DNA from: JALHNI01 sp965229305
GTDB lineage: Bacteria; Acidobacteriota; Terriglobia; Bryobacterales; Bryobacteraceae
Direction of reading: 5' to 3'
Assembly (NCBI GenBank): GCA_965229305.1
Contig: CBDDIZ010000020.1
Location: forward strand, 51,016 to 115,015
Length of the DNA: 64,000 nucleotides
A program made the translations under genes and the position numbers. Within the stretch, counting starts at the first letter, position 1; every line of letters starts with the position of its first letter. Shown piece after piece: positions 8,095-16,154 of the stretch. Below the pieces are notes generated by a model, which saw only the letters and a program-made list of their open reading frames with translations, did not search any database and was not told the DNA's origin.

Positions 8095-8352
8095 TCACGC
8101 ATTGTCATCGTTTGGCTGGCTCCGCCGCACCAGCAGCGGCAGATACTCGTCCCACAACCCCTCGCTCGCGTCCCGCTGATGCTGCAGCCGGCTGTCCAGG
8201 TTCTCAATCTCCCGCACGTCGTCACGCCGGCAGGCGTCGCTCATCAGCGTCGCAATCTCGATCTCCAGGCGATTCGACTCGAGCCACCGCTGCTTCAAAT
8301 CCCCGAACTTTTTCTCGTCGGCGTCGTTCCATCCTTGGTCCATGGCGGTCAT
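8095..8352 (-). CDS. Small hypothetical protein, helical
   Basis: 85 residues, highly charged and predicted helical: KKFGDLKQRWLESNRLEIEI and ENLDSRLQHQRDASEGLWDE. A second ATG at 8343 (MDQGW) is an equally good start. It lies 39 bases downstream of the triple-RidA gene on the same strand and is convergent with the terminase gene, so it could belong to either group. No family is recognised. Confidence 0.5.
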   Translation of the reverse strand: MTAMDQGWNDADEKKFGDLKQRWLESNRLEIEIATLMSDACRRDDVREIENLDSRLQHQRDASEGLWDEYLPLLVRRSQPNDDNA

Positions 8353-8391
8353 CCTATCACTGCCTGCCAGGGCCCCCGCCGCCCGCTCTTC

Positions 8392-9516
8392 TTACCGCGG
8401 CACCGCCACCAGATCCAGGCCCAGCGTCGCGTCGTTCGAAGGCAATCCCTCAAACACCAGCAGCGTGCTTGCCGGCGGCGACGGCCCGCGATAGTAGCCG
8501 CCGCGCACGCCCCGATACTCCTCGGTGGCCTTGCCCGTCAGCGAGTACCCGTACGCCATCACCACCTGCTCCATCGTCGCGCCCGTCGGCTCCAGCATCT
8601 TCTTCAGCCGGTCCATCATCAGCTTCATCCCGGCCGCATCCAGCCCGAACGATTGCTGCGTCGTCGTGAACACCACCTTCGGCGCGTTCACCTTCACCAA
8701 CTGCGTATACGCCGCCGACTTCGGCAGTCCCTCGGGATTCACGAACTCCACTGGCGAACCCGGCGCCGCCGACAGGCGCCCCACGCCTTCGCACTCCGCC
8801 AGGCTCGGCCCCGTCACCCGCTGCACCTGCGCCAGCGTCTGCACCGCTTTCGGAAACAGCGCTGTCATCCGTCCCTGGATCTCCGTCACGTTCTCCAGCA
8901 CGCTCACGTAACAGGTCACGCGCGCCATCTCCGCCCCGGCCGCCTTCAGCGCCTTGTCCAGATTCGCCAGCGACTCGTTCGTCACCTCCAGCAGCGGCCG
9001 CGGCTTTTCCACCGTCGCCCGCACCTGCTGTCCCGAAAGAAACACCAGCCCCGCCGGATTCAGCCGCTTCTTGTCCATGTAGATCGCTTCGAATTGGACC
9101 TGCGCGCCCTCCAGCGGTAACCCGCCGACGAAGATCGTGCTCACCGCCGGCAGCGGCTGATGCGCTTCGCTCAACGCCTCGCTCACAATGTTCGGAATCC
9201 GCCGCAAGTCGCCGTTGCCGGCCACAAACGCCCGCAGCTTCACCAGTGTCCCGCCGCGTGCCGCGTTGCGCACCGCCTTCAGCGCATCGCGCGTTTGTTG
9301 GGAGAGCAGACCCTTGTTCGAAAGGGGCGACACGGCAAAAGCCAGCCGAGCCGTTTCCGCCGCAATCGCCGTCGGCGGGTCCGGCAGCACTTCCAGTGTC
9401 TGCGTGATCTCCGGCTCTTCCTTCTTCGACTTTTTCTTCTTCTTCCGCGTATCGATTTGCGCCAGGGCGATCCCGGCCAGGCAAAGCACCGTGAAGAAGG
9501 CGACGAGTTTTCGCAT
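8392..9516 (-). CDS. Secreted protein with three RidA (YjgF/UK114)-like domains
   Basis: 374 residues from ATG at 9516, chosen because it starts a clear signal peptide (MRKLVAFFTVLCLAGIALAQ); the longer frame upstream overlaps the pdxR promoter region. After a Lys-rich linker (KKKKKSKKEE) there are three RidA-like repeats at about residues 60-160, 165-265 and 280-370. The last is clearest, with TTQQSFGLDAAGMKLMMDRL and LEPTGATMEQVVMAYGYSLT. RidA proteins hydrolyse reactive enamine/imine products of PLP enzymes, normally in the cytosol as trimers. A single chain of three domains could mimic the trimer, but the conserved RidA arginine was not verified in each repeat. It is divergent from the vitamin B6 regulator and synthesis genes. 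Confidence 0.72.
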   Translation of the reverse strand: MRKLVAFFTVLCLAGIALAQIDTRKKKKKSKKEEPEITQTLEVLPDPPTAIAAETARLAFAVSPLSNKGLLSQQTRDALKAVRNAARGGTLVKLRAFVAGNGDLRRIPNIVSEALSEAHQPLPAVSTIFVGGLPLEGAQVQFEAIYMDKKRLNPAGLVFLSGQQVRATVEKPRPLLEVTNESLANLDKALKAAGAEMARVTCYVSVLENVTEIQGRMTALFPKAVQTLAQVQRVTGPSLAECEGVGRLSAAPGSPVEFVNPEGLPKSAAYTQLVKVNAPKVVFTTTQQSFGLDAAGMKLMMDRLKKMLEPTGATMEQVVMAYGYSLTGKATEEYRGVRGGYYRGPSPPASTLLVFEGLPSNDATLGLDLVAVPR

Positions 9517-9554
9517 TTCTGGCTGAAATTCTATCAAACACCGCGCCCTACGGC

Positions 9555-9620
9555 ATTGGCTGGTCTCTGCTCGGCCAATTCGAGAATGGATTGACAGTTG
9601 GTAGGCCAATGTGGTCCAAT
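9555..9620. promoter_or_regulatory. Candidate PdxR/MocR operator repeats
   Basis: The spacer between the triple-RidA gene and pdxR contains repeats of one short word: ATTGGCTGG near 9555, GGCCAAT near 9573 and 9604, and GGTCCAAT near 9613. PdxR-type MocR regulators bind sets of direct and inverted copies of related words upstream of pdxST or of their own gene. The repeats are visible; their use as operators is inferred. Confidence 0.45.
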
Positions 9621-9634
9621 CGCCATGAACTGGC

Positions 9635-11038
9635 ATGATCCAAATCCCGCCACTCGAAGCGAATTCCAGTATCCCGCTTTACCGGCAACTCTATGCTGGC
9701 ATTCGGGATGCCATTCAAACGGGTGTCCTGCGCCAGGGCGATCAAATCCCGCCCACTCGTGAATTGGCTCAATTGGCTGGGGTCAACCGGGCCACCGTCG
9801 CCGCCGCCTATGAACTCCTCGAAGCAGAAGGTCTCATCCGCGGACACGTAGGGCGGGGAAGTTTCGTTCAGGCTCCTACCCCCCGTACCCGTGAAGCGGA
9901 CCTCATCAGCTTTGCCACCTCGCGACCTGCCGAACAGCTCTTCCCGATGCACGCCTTTCGCGCCACCGTCAATGAAGTGTTGAACGACGCGCGCCTTTCG
10001 AGCATCCTCCAACTCGGCGCCCCCGCCGGTTACGCGCCGCTCCGCCGTTGGCTGCGGGAAGCGAGTGGCCTCGCCACCCCCGCCGACGAAGTGATGGTCA
10101 CCAGCGGCTGCCAGCAAGCCCTCGACCTCATCCAGCGCGCGATGCTCGGCCCCGGCGACACCGTCCTCGTCGAAGATCCCGTCTACGCCGGCCTTAAGAA
10201 CGTCTTCGAGCGCGGGCGCTTGCGTCTGGTCCCCATGCCTCTCGGCGACCAACACGTCGACCCCGCCCAAGTCGAGCGCGCGATTGCCGCCGAACGCCCC
10301 CGCCTCGTGGTCGTCACCCCGGACTTCCAAAATCCCACCGGCGCCTCCATGCCCGTCGACACCCGCCGCCGCGTCGCCCAAGCTGCCGCGGACCGTCACA
10401 TCCCCATCGTCGAAATCGACCTCTACCGCGACCTCCGCTACGACGGCGACCCGCTCCCCACCCTCAAAGAACTCGTCCCCGCCGCCGAAGTCCTGCTCCT
10501 CCGCAGCTTCTCGAAGATCGCCTTCCCCGGCCTCCGCGTCGGCTGGATCCTCGGCCCCCAACCCCTCATGGCCCGCCTCATCGAAGCCAAGCAATGGGCG
10601 GACCTCCATTCGGACCAGCTTTCCCAGGCCATCCTCCTCCGCTTCGCCGAGTCCGGACGGCTCGACCAGCACCTCGCCCAAATGATCGCCGCTGGCCGCG
10701 AGTGCCTCGCCGCCGCGCTCGAAGGCTGCGAACGCGAACTGCCCCCCGGCACCCGCTACACCCGCCCCCAGGGCGGTATGAACCTTTGGATCACCTTGCC
10801 CGAACCGCTCGATGCCACCGAACTGCTCCCGGTCGCCGAACGCGAAGGCTTAACCTATCTGCCTGGCCGCCACTTCCAGATCGAAGCGCGTGCCCACGGG
10901 CAACTCCGTCTCAGTTTCGCCGGCTTACCCCCGGCCTCGATTCGCACCGGACTGGCGGCCTTGGGCCGCGCGATCCAACGCGAACTCGATCGCTTGAAAT
11001 CCGCGGTGTCGCCCTCCCCGGCCACCGCCATGGTCTGA
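9635..11038 (+). CDS. pdxR: PdxR-like MocR/GntR transcriptional regulator
   Basis: 467 residues. The N-terminal winged helix (about 10-80) is GntR type: PLYRQLYAGIRDAIQTG, PPTRELAQLAGVNRATV, EAEGLIRGHVGRGSFV. The rest is a class I aminotransferase fold with the PLP lysine in LRSFSKIAFPGLRVGW and the PLP-binding DFQNPTGASMP. MocR proteins sense PLP and regulate vitamin B6 genes. Adjacency to pdxS (22-base gap) and pdxT makes PdxR the best call. It probably regulates this operon and perhaps the divergent triple-RidA gene. Confidence 0.88.
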   Translation: MIQIPPLEANSSIPLYRQLYAGIRDAIQTGVLRQGDQIPPTRELAQLAGVNRATVAAAYELLEAEGLIRGHVGRGSFVQAPTPRTREADLISFATSRPAEQLFPMHAFRATVNEVLNDARLSSILQLGAPAGYAPLRRWLREASGLATPADEVMVTSGCQQALDLIQRAMLGPGDTVLVEDPVYAGLKNVFERGRLRLVPMPLGDQHVDPAQVERAIAAERPRLVVVTPDFQNPTGASMPVDTRRRVAQAAADRHIPIVEIDLYRDLRYDGDPLPTLKELVPAAEVLLLRSFSKIAFPGLRVGWILGPQPLMARLIEAKQWADLHSDQLSQAILLRFAESGRLDQHLAQMIAAGRECLAAALEGCERELPPGTRYTRPQGGMNLWITLPEPLDATELLPVAEREGLTYLPGRHFQIEARAHGQLRLSFAGLPPASIRTGLAALGRAIQRELDRLKSAVSPSPATAMV

Positions 11039-11060
11039 ACACACGCACAGGAGAATTCGC

Positions 11061-11945
11061 ATGATCTTGAATGAAGCTTTTCGATTGAAGTCCGGCCTCG
11101 CTGAAATGCTCAAAGGCGGCGTCATCATGGACGTCACCAATGCCGAACAGGCTCTCATCGCGGAAAAGGCTGGCGCCTGCGCCGTGATGGCTCTCGTCAA
11201 AGTCCCCTCGGACATCCGCAAGGAAGGCGGCGTCGCCCGCATGTCCCCCGTCTCGAAGATCAAAGAGATCCAGGCCACCGTCTCCATCCCCGTGATGGCC
11301 AAGTGCCGCATCGGCCACATCGCCGAAGCGCGCGTCCTCGAAGCCCTCTCGGTGGATTACATCGATGAAAGCGAAGTCCTCACCCCGGCCGACGACGAGA
11401 ACCACGTCGACAAGCGCAACTTCCGCGTGCCCTTCGTCTGCGGCGCCCGCAACCTCGGCGAAGCTCTCCGCCGCATCGGCGAGGGCGCGGCCATGATTCG
11501 CACCAAGGGCGAAGCCGGCTCCGGCAACATCGTCGAAGCCGTCCGCCACATGCGCACCATCCAGCGCGAAATGAAGCAGCTCACCGTCCTCTCTTCGGAC
11601 GAGTTGATGGCCGAAGCCAAGCGTCACGCCGCTCCCTTCGAACTGATCGAGTACGTCGCCCAGCACGGCAAGCTGCCCGTCCCGAACTTCTCGGCCGGCG
11701 GCATCGCCACCGCCGCGGACGCCGCCCTAGCCATGATGCTCGGCGCCGAAGCCGTCTTCGTCGGCTCCGGCATCTTCAAGTCCTCTGATCCGGAGCGCTT
11801 CGCCAAAGCCGTCGTCAAAGCCACCACCTATTGGAACGACCCCGCCAAGGTCCTCGAAGCCAGCGCCGAACTCCCCGACGGCATGCCCGGTCTGGACATC
11901 CGTCAGTTGGAAGAAGGCCAACTGATGGCCACCCGGGGCTGGTAA
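11061..11945 (+). CDS. pdxS: Pyridoxal 5'-phosphate synthase subunit PdxS
   Basis: 294 residues, full family length. PdxS builds PLP from ribose 5-phosphate, glyceraldehyde 3-phosphate and ammonia delivered by PdxT, in a dodecameric barrel complex. Visible motifs: GGVIMDVTNAEQA with the first Asp, VMAKCRIGHIAEA with the substrate-binding Lys, IRTKGEAGSGNIVEAVRHMR with the second active-site Lys, and NFSAGGIATAADAALAMMLG. The usual RMSDP is RMSPV here, a small change. The start has AGGAGAA upstream; pdxT begins 5 bases after the stop. Confidence 0.97.
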   Translation: MILNEAFRLKSGLAEMLKGGVIMDVTNAEQALIAEKAGACAVMALVKVPSDIRKEGGVARMSPVSKIKEIQATVSIPVMAKCRIGHIAEARVLEALSVDYIDESEVLTPADDENHVDKRNFRVPFVCGARNLGEALRRIGEGAAMIRTKGEAGSGNIVEAVRHMRTIQREMKQLTVLSSDELMAEAKRHAAPFELIEYVAQHGKLPVPNFSAGGIATAADAALAMMLGAEAVFVGSGIFKSSDPERFAKAVVKATTYWNDPAKVLEASAELPDGMPGLDIRQLEEGQLMATRGW

Positions 11946-11949
11946 GCGC

Positions 11950-12507
11950 ATGGCGAAGAAAGTCGGCGTCCTCGCGCTCCAGGGCGACTTTGCGAAACAC
12001 GCCAAGTCGCTCGAGCTCGTGGGCGCCGAAGCCATCGAAGTCCGCTCCCAGGCCGGTCTCGACCAGGTCGATGCCCTGGTCATGCCCGGTGGCGAGTCCA
12101 CCACCATGCTCAAGCTCATCGGCTATGAGAACCTCTGGGACTCGTTGCTCGCCTTTGGTCAGGCCAAGCCCATCTTCGGCACCTGCGCCGGCGCCATCCT
12201 GCTTGCTAAGCATGTGATGAGTCCGAATCAGGTATCCTTAGGCCTCATGGATTTGGATGTCGAGCGCAACGCCTACGGTCGCCAACTGGATAGCCACATC
12301 GCTCAGATCGACCTCGAAGGCCAGCCGCTGGAAGCCGTCTTCATCCGCGCTCCCATCATCCGGCGCGTCGGGTCTGGCGCCCAAGTCCTCGCTACTCATC
12401 GCGGCGACCCCGTCCTCGTCACCGAAGGCAAGCACCTGGTCGCCACCTTTCATCCGGAGTTGACGTGCGATCCACGGGTTCACGAGATCTTCTTAAGGCG
12501 GGTTTAG
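11950..12507 (+). CDS. pdxT: Pyridoxal 5'-phosphate synthase glutaminase subunit PdxT
   Basis: 185 residues. Class I glutaminase that releases ammonia from glutamine for PdxS. The nucleophile Cys lies in FGTCAGAILLA, the catalytic His and Glu in ATFHPELT, and the oxyanion region is MPGGESTTM. It starts MAKKVGVLALQGDF, the typical family N-terminus. It sits 4 bases after pdxS and is overlapped at its 3' end by the following phosphatase frame, which suggests translational coupling. Confidence 0.97.
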   Translation: MAKKVGVLALQGDFAKHAKSLELVGAEAIEVRSQAGLDQVDALVMPGGESTTMLKLIGYENLWDSLLAFGQAKPIFGTCAGAILLAKHVMSPNQVSLGLMDLDVERNAYGRQLDSHIAQIDLEGQPLEAVFIRAPIIRRVGSGAQVLATHRGDPVLVTEGKHLVATFHPELTCDPRVHEIFLRRV

Positions 12508-12938
12508 GCGGCACCCGCACGCCGGCCGCGCCGGTCCGCCTGCCTCGCGTCATGTTCGTCTGCCTCGGCAACGTCTGCCGCAGCCAAATGGCGGAAGCCT
12601 TTGGCCGCGCGCTGGGCGTTGGCGTTTTCGAATCCATCAGCGCCGGGCTCACCCCCGGCATGATGGTCGACCCCGTCACCAAGCAAGTGATGGCCGAACG
12701 CGGTCTCAACCTGGACCAGCAGTTCCCTAAGTCCATCACTCTCGCCGCGACCCAGGGCGCGGACCTCATCGTCAACATGAGCGGCTATCCCTTGCCTCCC
12801 GGTATCAACTGGCCCTCCGTCACTTGGCAAGTGCCGGACCCGCACACCAAGCCCATCAACGTCCATCGGGAAACCCGCGACCTCGTCGAACGCCTCGTCA
12901 TGCAACTCGTCCTGCAGTACCGCACCCGCGCCCGCTGA
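12465..12938 (+). CDS. Low molecular weight phosphotyrosine phosphatase-like protein
   Basis: The P-loop CLGNVCRS (CX5R-S) near the N-terminus and the late DPHTKP, equivalent to the catalytic Asp-Pro, define the LMW-PTP/ArsC fold; the enzyme hydrolyses phosphoester (or reduces arsenate in relatives). I chose GTG at 12465 because GGAG lies 5 bases before it; this overlaps pdxT by 43 bases. An ATG at 12552 directly before FVCLGN would give a shorter protein with no visible ribosome site. Its position in the B6 operon may mean a phosphate-ester substrate linked to B6, but nothing in the sequence proves that. Confidence 0.8.
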   Translation: MRSTGSRDLLKAGLGGTRTPAAPVRLPRVMFVCLGNVCRSQMAEAFGRALGVGVFESISAGLTPGMMVDPVTKQVMAERGLNLDQQFPKSITLAATQGADLIVNMSGYPLPPGINWPSVTWQVPDPHTKPINVHRETRDLVERLVMQLVLQYRTRAR

Positions 12939-12956
12939 CGTTATCCTCAGAAGGAC

Positions 12957-13892
12957 GTGGATTTTCTCTCCCGCGCGCTCGCCGTCGCGCAAACCCTCGG
13001 GCTCTCCCACCCGCAAGTGCACCCGCTCTCCGGCGGCGTCTCTTCGGACGTCGCGCTGATCGAAGGCGGCGGTAAACGGCTGGTCGTCAAACAGTCGATT
13101 CCCAAGCTGCGCGTCCAGGCCGATTGGCCCGTCCATCCCAGCCGCATCTGGCGCGAAGTCGACGTCCTGCGAGCGCTCGCTCCCGCCCTGCCCGCCGGCG
13201 CCGTGCCCGCCGTCGTTTACGAAGCTCGCGACGAATACCTTTACGCGATGACCGCCGCCCCCGCCGGCGCCACTTCCTGGAAAGAGCAACTCCTCGCCGG
13301 CGACATCGACCCCGACCTCGCCGCCTACCTCGGCGCACTCCACGCCGGCATGTTGCGGCTCCCCAATCCCCGGCCCGAGTTCGACGATATCGCTTTCTTC
13401 GAAGAACTCCGCCTCGACCCTTACTACCGCTACACCAGCGAACGCCACCCGGACCTTCGCGCCCACTTCGACGAAGCCTCGCAGTCCTGCCGTCAGCATC
13501 GCTGGGCTCTCGTCCACGGCGACTTCAGCCCCAAGAACATCATGGCCTCGCCCGGCACGGCCATGATTCTCGACTGGGAATGCGTCCACTGGGGCGACCC
13601 CGGCTTCGACACCGCCTTCCTCCTCAATCACCTTGTCCTGAAAATGTTCCGCCGCCCCGCCGACCGCCCCATGCTCGAACGCGCCGCCCTCGCTTATCTC
13701 AACGCCGTCCCCGCCGTCCCCTTCGCCGACACCCTGCGGCACCTGCCCTTGCTGATGCTCTGCCGCATCGACGGCAAGTCCCCAGCCGAGTACCTCAACA
13801 CGGACGAACTCCGCGACGCCGTCCGCCAAACGGCCCGCCGCTTGCTCACCGAAAAGCCCACCACCCCCCAGGATTTATTCGCATGTCTTTAG
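12957..13892 (+). CDS. Aminoglycoside phosphotransferase (APH/choline kinase) family kinase
   Basis: 311 residues from GTG at 12957, with AGAAGGA just upstream. The catalytic loop HGDFSPKNIM and the metal-binding ILDWE are the APH-family signatures, and the nucleotide-binding N-lobe has LVVKQS. Family members phosphorylate small hydroxylated compounds (aminoglycosides, choline, methylthioribose, homoserine). Antibiotic resistance is unlikely given the metabolic setting. It overlaps the enolase-like gene by 10 bases. The substrate is unknown; a sugar-like compound handled by the following genes is plausible. Confidence 0.85.
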   Translation: MDFLSRALAVAQTLGLSHPQVHPLSGGVSSDVALIEGGGKRLVVKQSIPKLRVQADWPVHPSRIWREVDVLRALAPALPAGAVPAVVYEARDEYLYAMTAAPAGATSWKEQLLAGDIDPDLAAYLGALHAGMLRLPNPRPEFDDIAFFEELRLDPYYRYTSERHPDLRAHFDEASQSCRQHRWALVHGDFSPKNIMASPGTAMILDWECVHWGDPGFDTAFLLNHLVLKMFRRPADRPMLERAALAYLNAVPAVPFADTLRHLPLLMLCRIDGKSPAEYLNTDELRDAVRQTARRLLTEKPTTPQDLFACL

Positions 13893-15118
13893 CCATTCAA
13901 TCTCTCGCCGGTTTCGAAATCCTCGACTCGCGCGGTCGCCCCACCGTTGCTGCCGTTTGCACTTTGCAGGACGGCACGCGCGCCATCGCTCACGCCCCGA
14001 GCGGCGCCTCCACCGGCCGTCATGAAGCCCACGAGCTGCGCGACGGCGACGAGCACTGGTACGCCGGCAAGGGCGTCGTCCGTGCGGCCGACGCCATCAA
14101 CGGCGAACTGAATCAGGCTCTTCACGGCGTCAGCGCCGGCGACCAGGCCCGCGTCGACGAGATCCTGATCGAGCGCGATGGCTCCGCCAACAAGAGCCGC
14201 CTGGGCGCCAACGTCCTGCTCGCGGTCTCCTGTGCCGCTGCGCGCGCCGCCGCCCAATCGTTGCGCATCCCGCTCTGGCGTCATCTGCAAAGCCATCGCA
14301 CGCCGGTCATGCCGATGCCCATGGTGAACATCCTCTCCGGCGGCTTGCACGCCGGCGGCAACATCGAGTTTCAGGACTTCCTGGTGATGCCTCACGGCAT
14401 CCACGGCTACCCGAACCAGCTCGAAGCCATCGTCCGCGTGCACGCCGCCGCCAAGCAAGTGCTCGACGAACGCGGTCTGGTCACCACCGGCGTGGCCGAC
14501 GAAGGCGGCTGGGGCCCACGCTTCACCTCGAACGAGCAAGCGCTCGAAATTCTCACGGAAGCCATCGAGCGCACTGGCCTCGAGATGTCCATCGCCCTCG
14601 ACGTGGCGAGCACGCACTTCTATCGCGACGGCCAGTACCACCTCGCTACCGAACACCGCACCCTTACCGCGGCCGGCATGGCCGACCTGCTGGCCGACTG
14701 GAGCCGCCGTTATCCGATTCGCTCCGTCGAAGACGCCCTCGAAGAAGATGACTGGTCCGGCTGGCGCGAACTCACCCAGCAACTCGGCGACCGTCTCCAA
14801 CTGGTCGGAGACGACTTCTTCACCACCAATCTCGCCCGCCTTGAGCGCGGCGTCGCCGAAGGCTGCGCCAACGCCGTCCTTGTCAAGATGAACCAGATCG
14901 GCACGCTTACCGAAACCTTCGCCGTCGTGGACCGCGCCCGTCAGGCCGGCTACCGTGCGGTCATCTCTGCGCGCAGCGGCGAAACCGAGGACAGCTTCCT
15001 CGCCGACCTCGCCGTGGCCAGCGGGGCAGGGCAGATCAAGGTGGGCTCCATCACCCGCTCCGAACGCCTCGCCAAATACAACCGCCTCCTGGAGATCGCC
15101 GCCTTCGAGTTGCGATAG
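13883..15118 (+). CDS. Divergent enolase paralogue
   Basis: 411 residues from ATG at 13883. Most of the enolase scaffold is clear: PSGASTG loop, HAGGNIEFQDF, VADEGGWGP, SVEDALEEDDW, LVGDDFFTTN, VLVKMNQIGTLTET, SGETEDSFLADLAVASGAGQ. Enolase interconverts 2-phosphoglycerate and phosphoenolpyruvate. Important differences: the usual SHRSGETED is SARSGETED, so the conserved active-site His (E. coli His369) is Ala363; the usual QEF is QDF (Asp165); and the usual AASEFY is VASTHFY. The proton-transfer Lys and Glu seem kept. It may act on a related substrate or be a weak enolase; the genome probably encodes a normal copy elsewhere. Confidence 0.82.
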   Translation: MSLAIQSLAGFEILDSRGRPTVAAVCTLQDGTRAIAHAPSGASTGRHEAHELRDGDEHWYAGKGVVRAADAINGELNQALHGVSAGDQARVDEILIERDGSANKSRLGANVLLAVSCAAARAAAQSLRIPLWRHLQSHRTPVMPMPMVNILSGGLHAGGNIEFQDFLVMPHGIHGYPNQLEAIVRVHAAAKQVLDERGLVTTGVADEGGWGPRFTSNEQALEILTEAIERTGLEMSIALDVASTHFYRDGQYHLATEHRTLTAAGMADLLADWSRRYPIRSVEDALEEDDWSGWRELTQQLGDRLQLVGDDFFTTNLARLERGVAEGCANAVLVKMNQIGTLTETFAVVDRARQAGYRAVISARSGETEDSFLADLAVASGAGQIKVGSITRSERLAKYNRLLEIAAFELR

Positions 15119-15140
15119 GCGAGCTACACTGGAACTTCAA

Positions 15141-16154
15141 ATGAGACTTGGCGTACTCGGCTTGGGGTTCATGGGCGCAACCCATATTCGCGCTCTCAGC
15201 GGCATTGACGGCGTCACGCTGGCCGCCATTTCCAGTTCCGATCAGAAGAAGCTCTCCGGCGATCTGAGCTCAGTAGGCGGCAATCTCGGCGAAGGCTTCG
15301 CCACGCTCGATTTCTCGAACGTCGACAAGCACACGCGCTGGCAGGACATCCTCACCGATCCCACCATCGACGCCGTCGACGTCTGCCTCCCCACGCATCT
15401 GCACGCCGAAGCCACCGAAGCCGCGCTGCTCGCCGGCAAGCATGTTCTCTGCGAGAAGCCGCTCGCCCTCGACTTCCCCACGGCCGACCGCCTGGTGAAG
15501 CTCGCCGAAAAGCAAGCCCGCATCCTGATGGCCGCGCAGGTTCTGCGCTTCTTCCCCATGTACCGCCAAATGGCGGACCTCGTCCGCTCCGGCTCCCTCG
15601 GACCCGTGCGCTCCGCGACCTTCCGCCGCCGCTGCGCCGCACCTCCCTGGGCCGCCTGGATGAAGGACAAATCCATCAGCGGCGGCGGTGTCTTCGACCT
15701 CTTGATTCACGACGTCGACATGGCTCTCTATCTGTTCGGCACTCCGCAGGCCGTCTCCGCCACGGGCCGCGAAGCTCTCGCCGATTACGTCGACACCATC
15801 AATGGCCAGTTGATCTACGACGGGCTCGACAGCGTCACTGTCGCCGGCGGCTGGCACCACGGCGCGTTCCCGTTCTCGATGGAGTACACCATCGTCGCCG
15901 ACGGCGGCACGATTGAATACAGCTCGGCGAGCGGCAAGGACCCGCAGGTCTACCGCCCCGGAGCCGAACCGGAGTCGCTCACGCCCCCGGCCGCCATCGA
16001 CGGCTATCAGGAAGAGATTCGCTACTTCGTGGAGTGCTGCCTCCAAGGCACCGCGCCCACTGACTGCTCGCCCGCCGAGTCCGCGCAGGCTGTGCGCGTC
16101 ACCCGGCTCATGTCCGAGGCGCGCGCCAAAAAAGGAGAACTATGTCCGCTCTAA
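15141..16154 (+). CDS. Gfo/Idh/MocA family oxidoreductase
   Basis: 337 residues from ATG at 15141. The Rossmann start is MRLGVLGLGFMGATHIRAL, followed by VCLPTHLHAEATEAAL and the family signature CEKPLALD, whose Lys is catalytic. The C-terminal half holds GGGVFDLLIHDVD with the conserved Asp/His pair. These NAD(P)-dependent enzymes oxidise or reduce sugars and cyclitols such as inositols. The stop overlaps the following isomerase gene by 13 bases, so the two are translated together and probably act on the same compound. Confidence 0.9.
   Translation: MRLGVLGLGFMGATHIRALSGIDGVTLAAISSSDQKKLSGDLSSVGGNLGEGFATLDFSNVDKHTRWQDILTDPTIDAVDVCLPTHLHAEATEAALLAGKHVLCEKPLALDFPTADRLVKLAEKQARILMAAQVLRFFPMYRQMADLVRSGSLGPVRSATFRRRCAAPPWAAWMKDKSISGGGVFDLLIHDVDMALYLFGTPQAVSATGREALADYVDTINGQLIYDGLDSVTVAGGWHHGAFPFSMEYTIVADGGTIEYSSASGKDPQVYRPGAEPESLTPPAAIDGYQEEIRYFVECCLQGTAPTDCSPAESAQAVRVTRLMSEARAKKGELCPL

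Noticed and set aside
12957..13892. Antibiotic resistance kinase
   Set aside because: The APH fold is shared with metabolic kinases, and the operon is metabolic.
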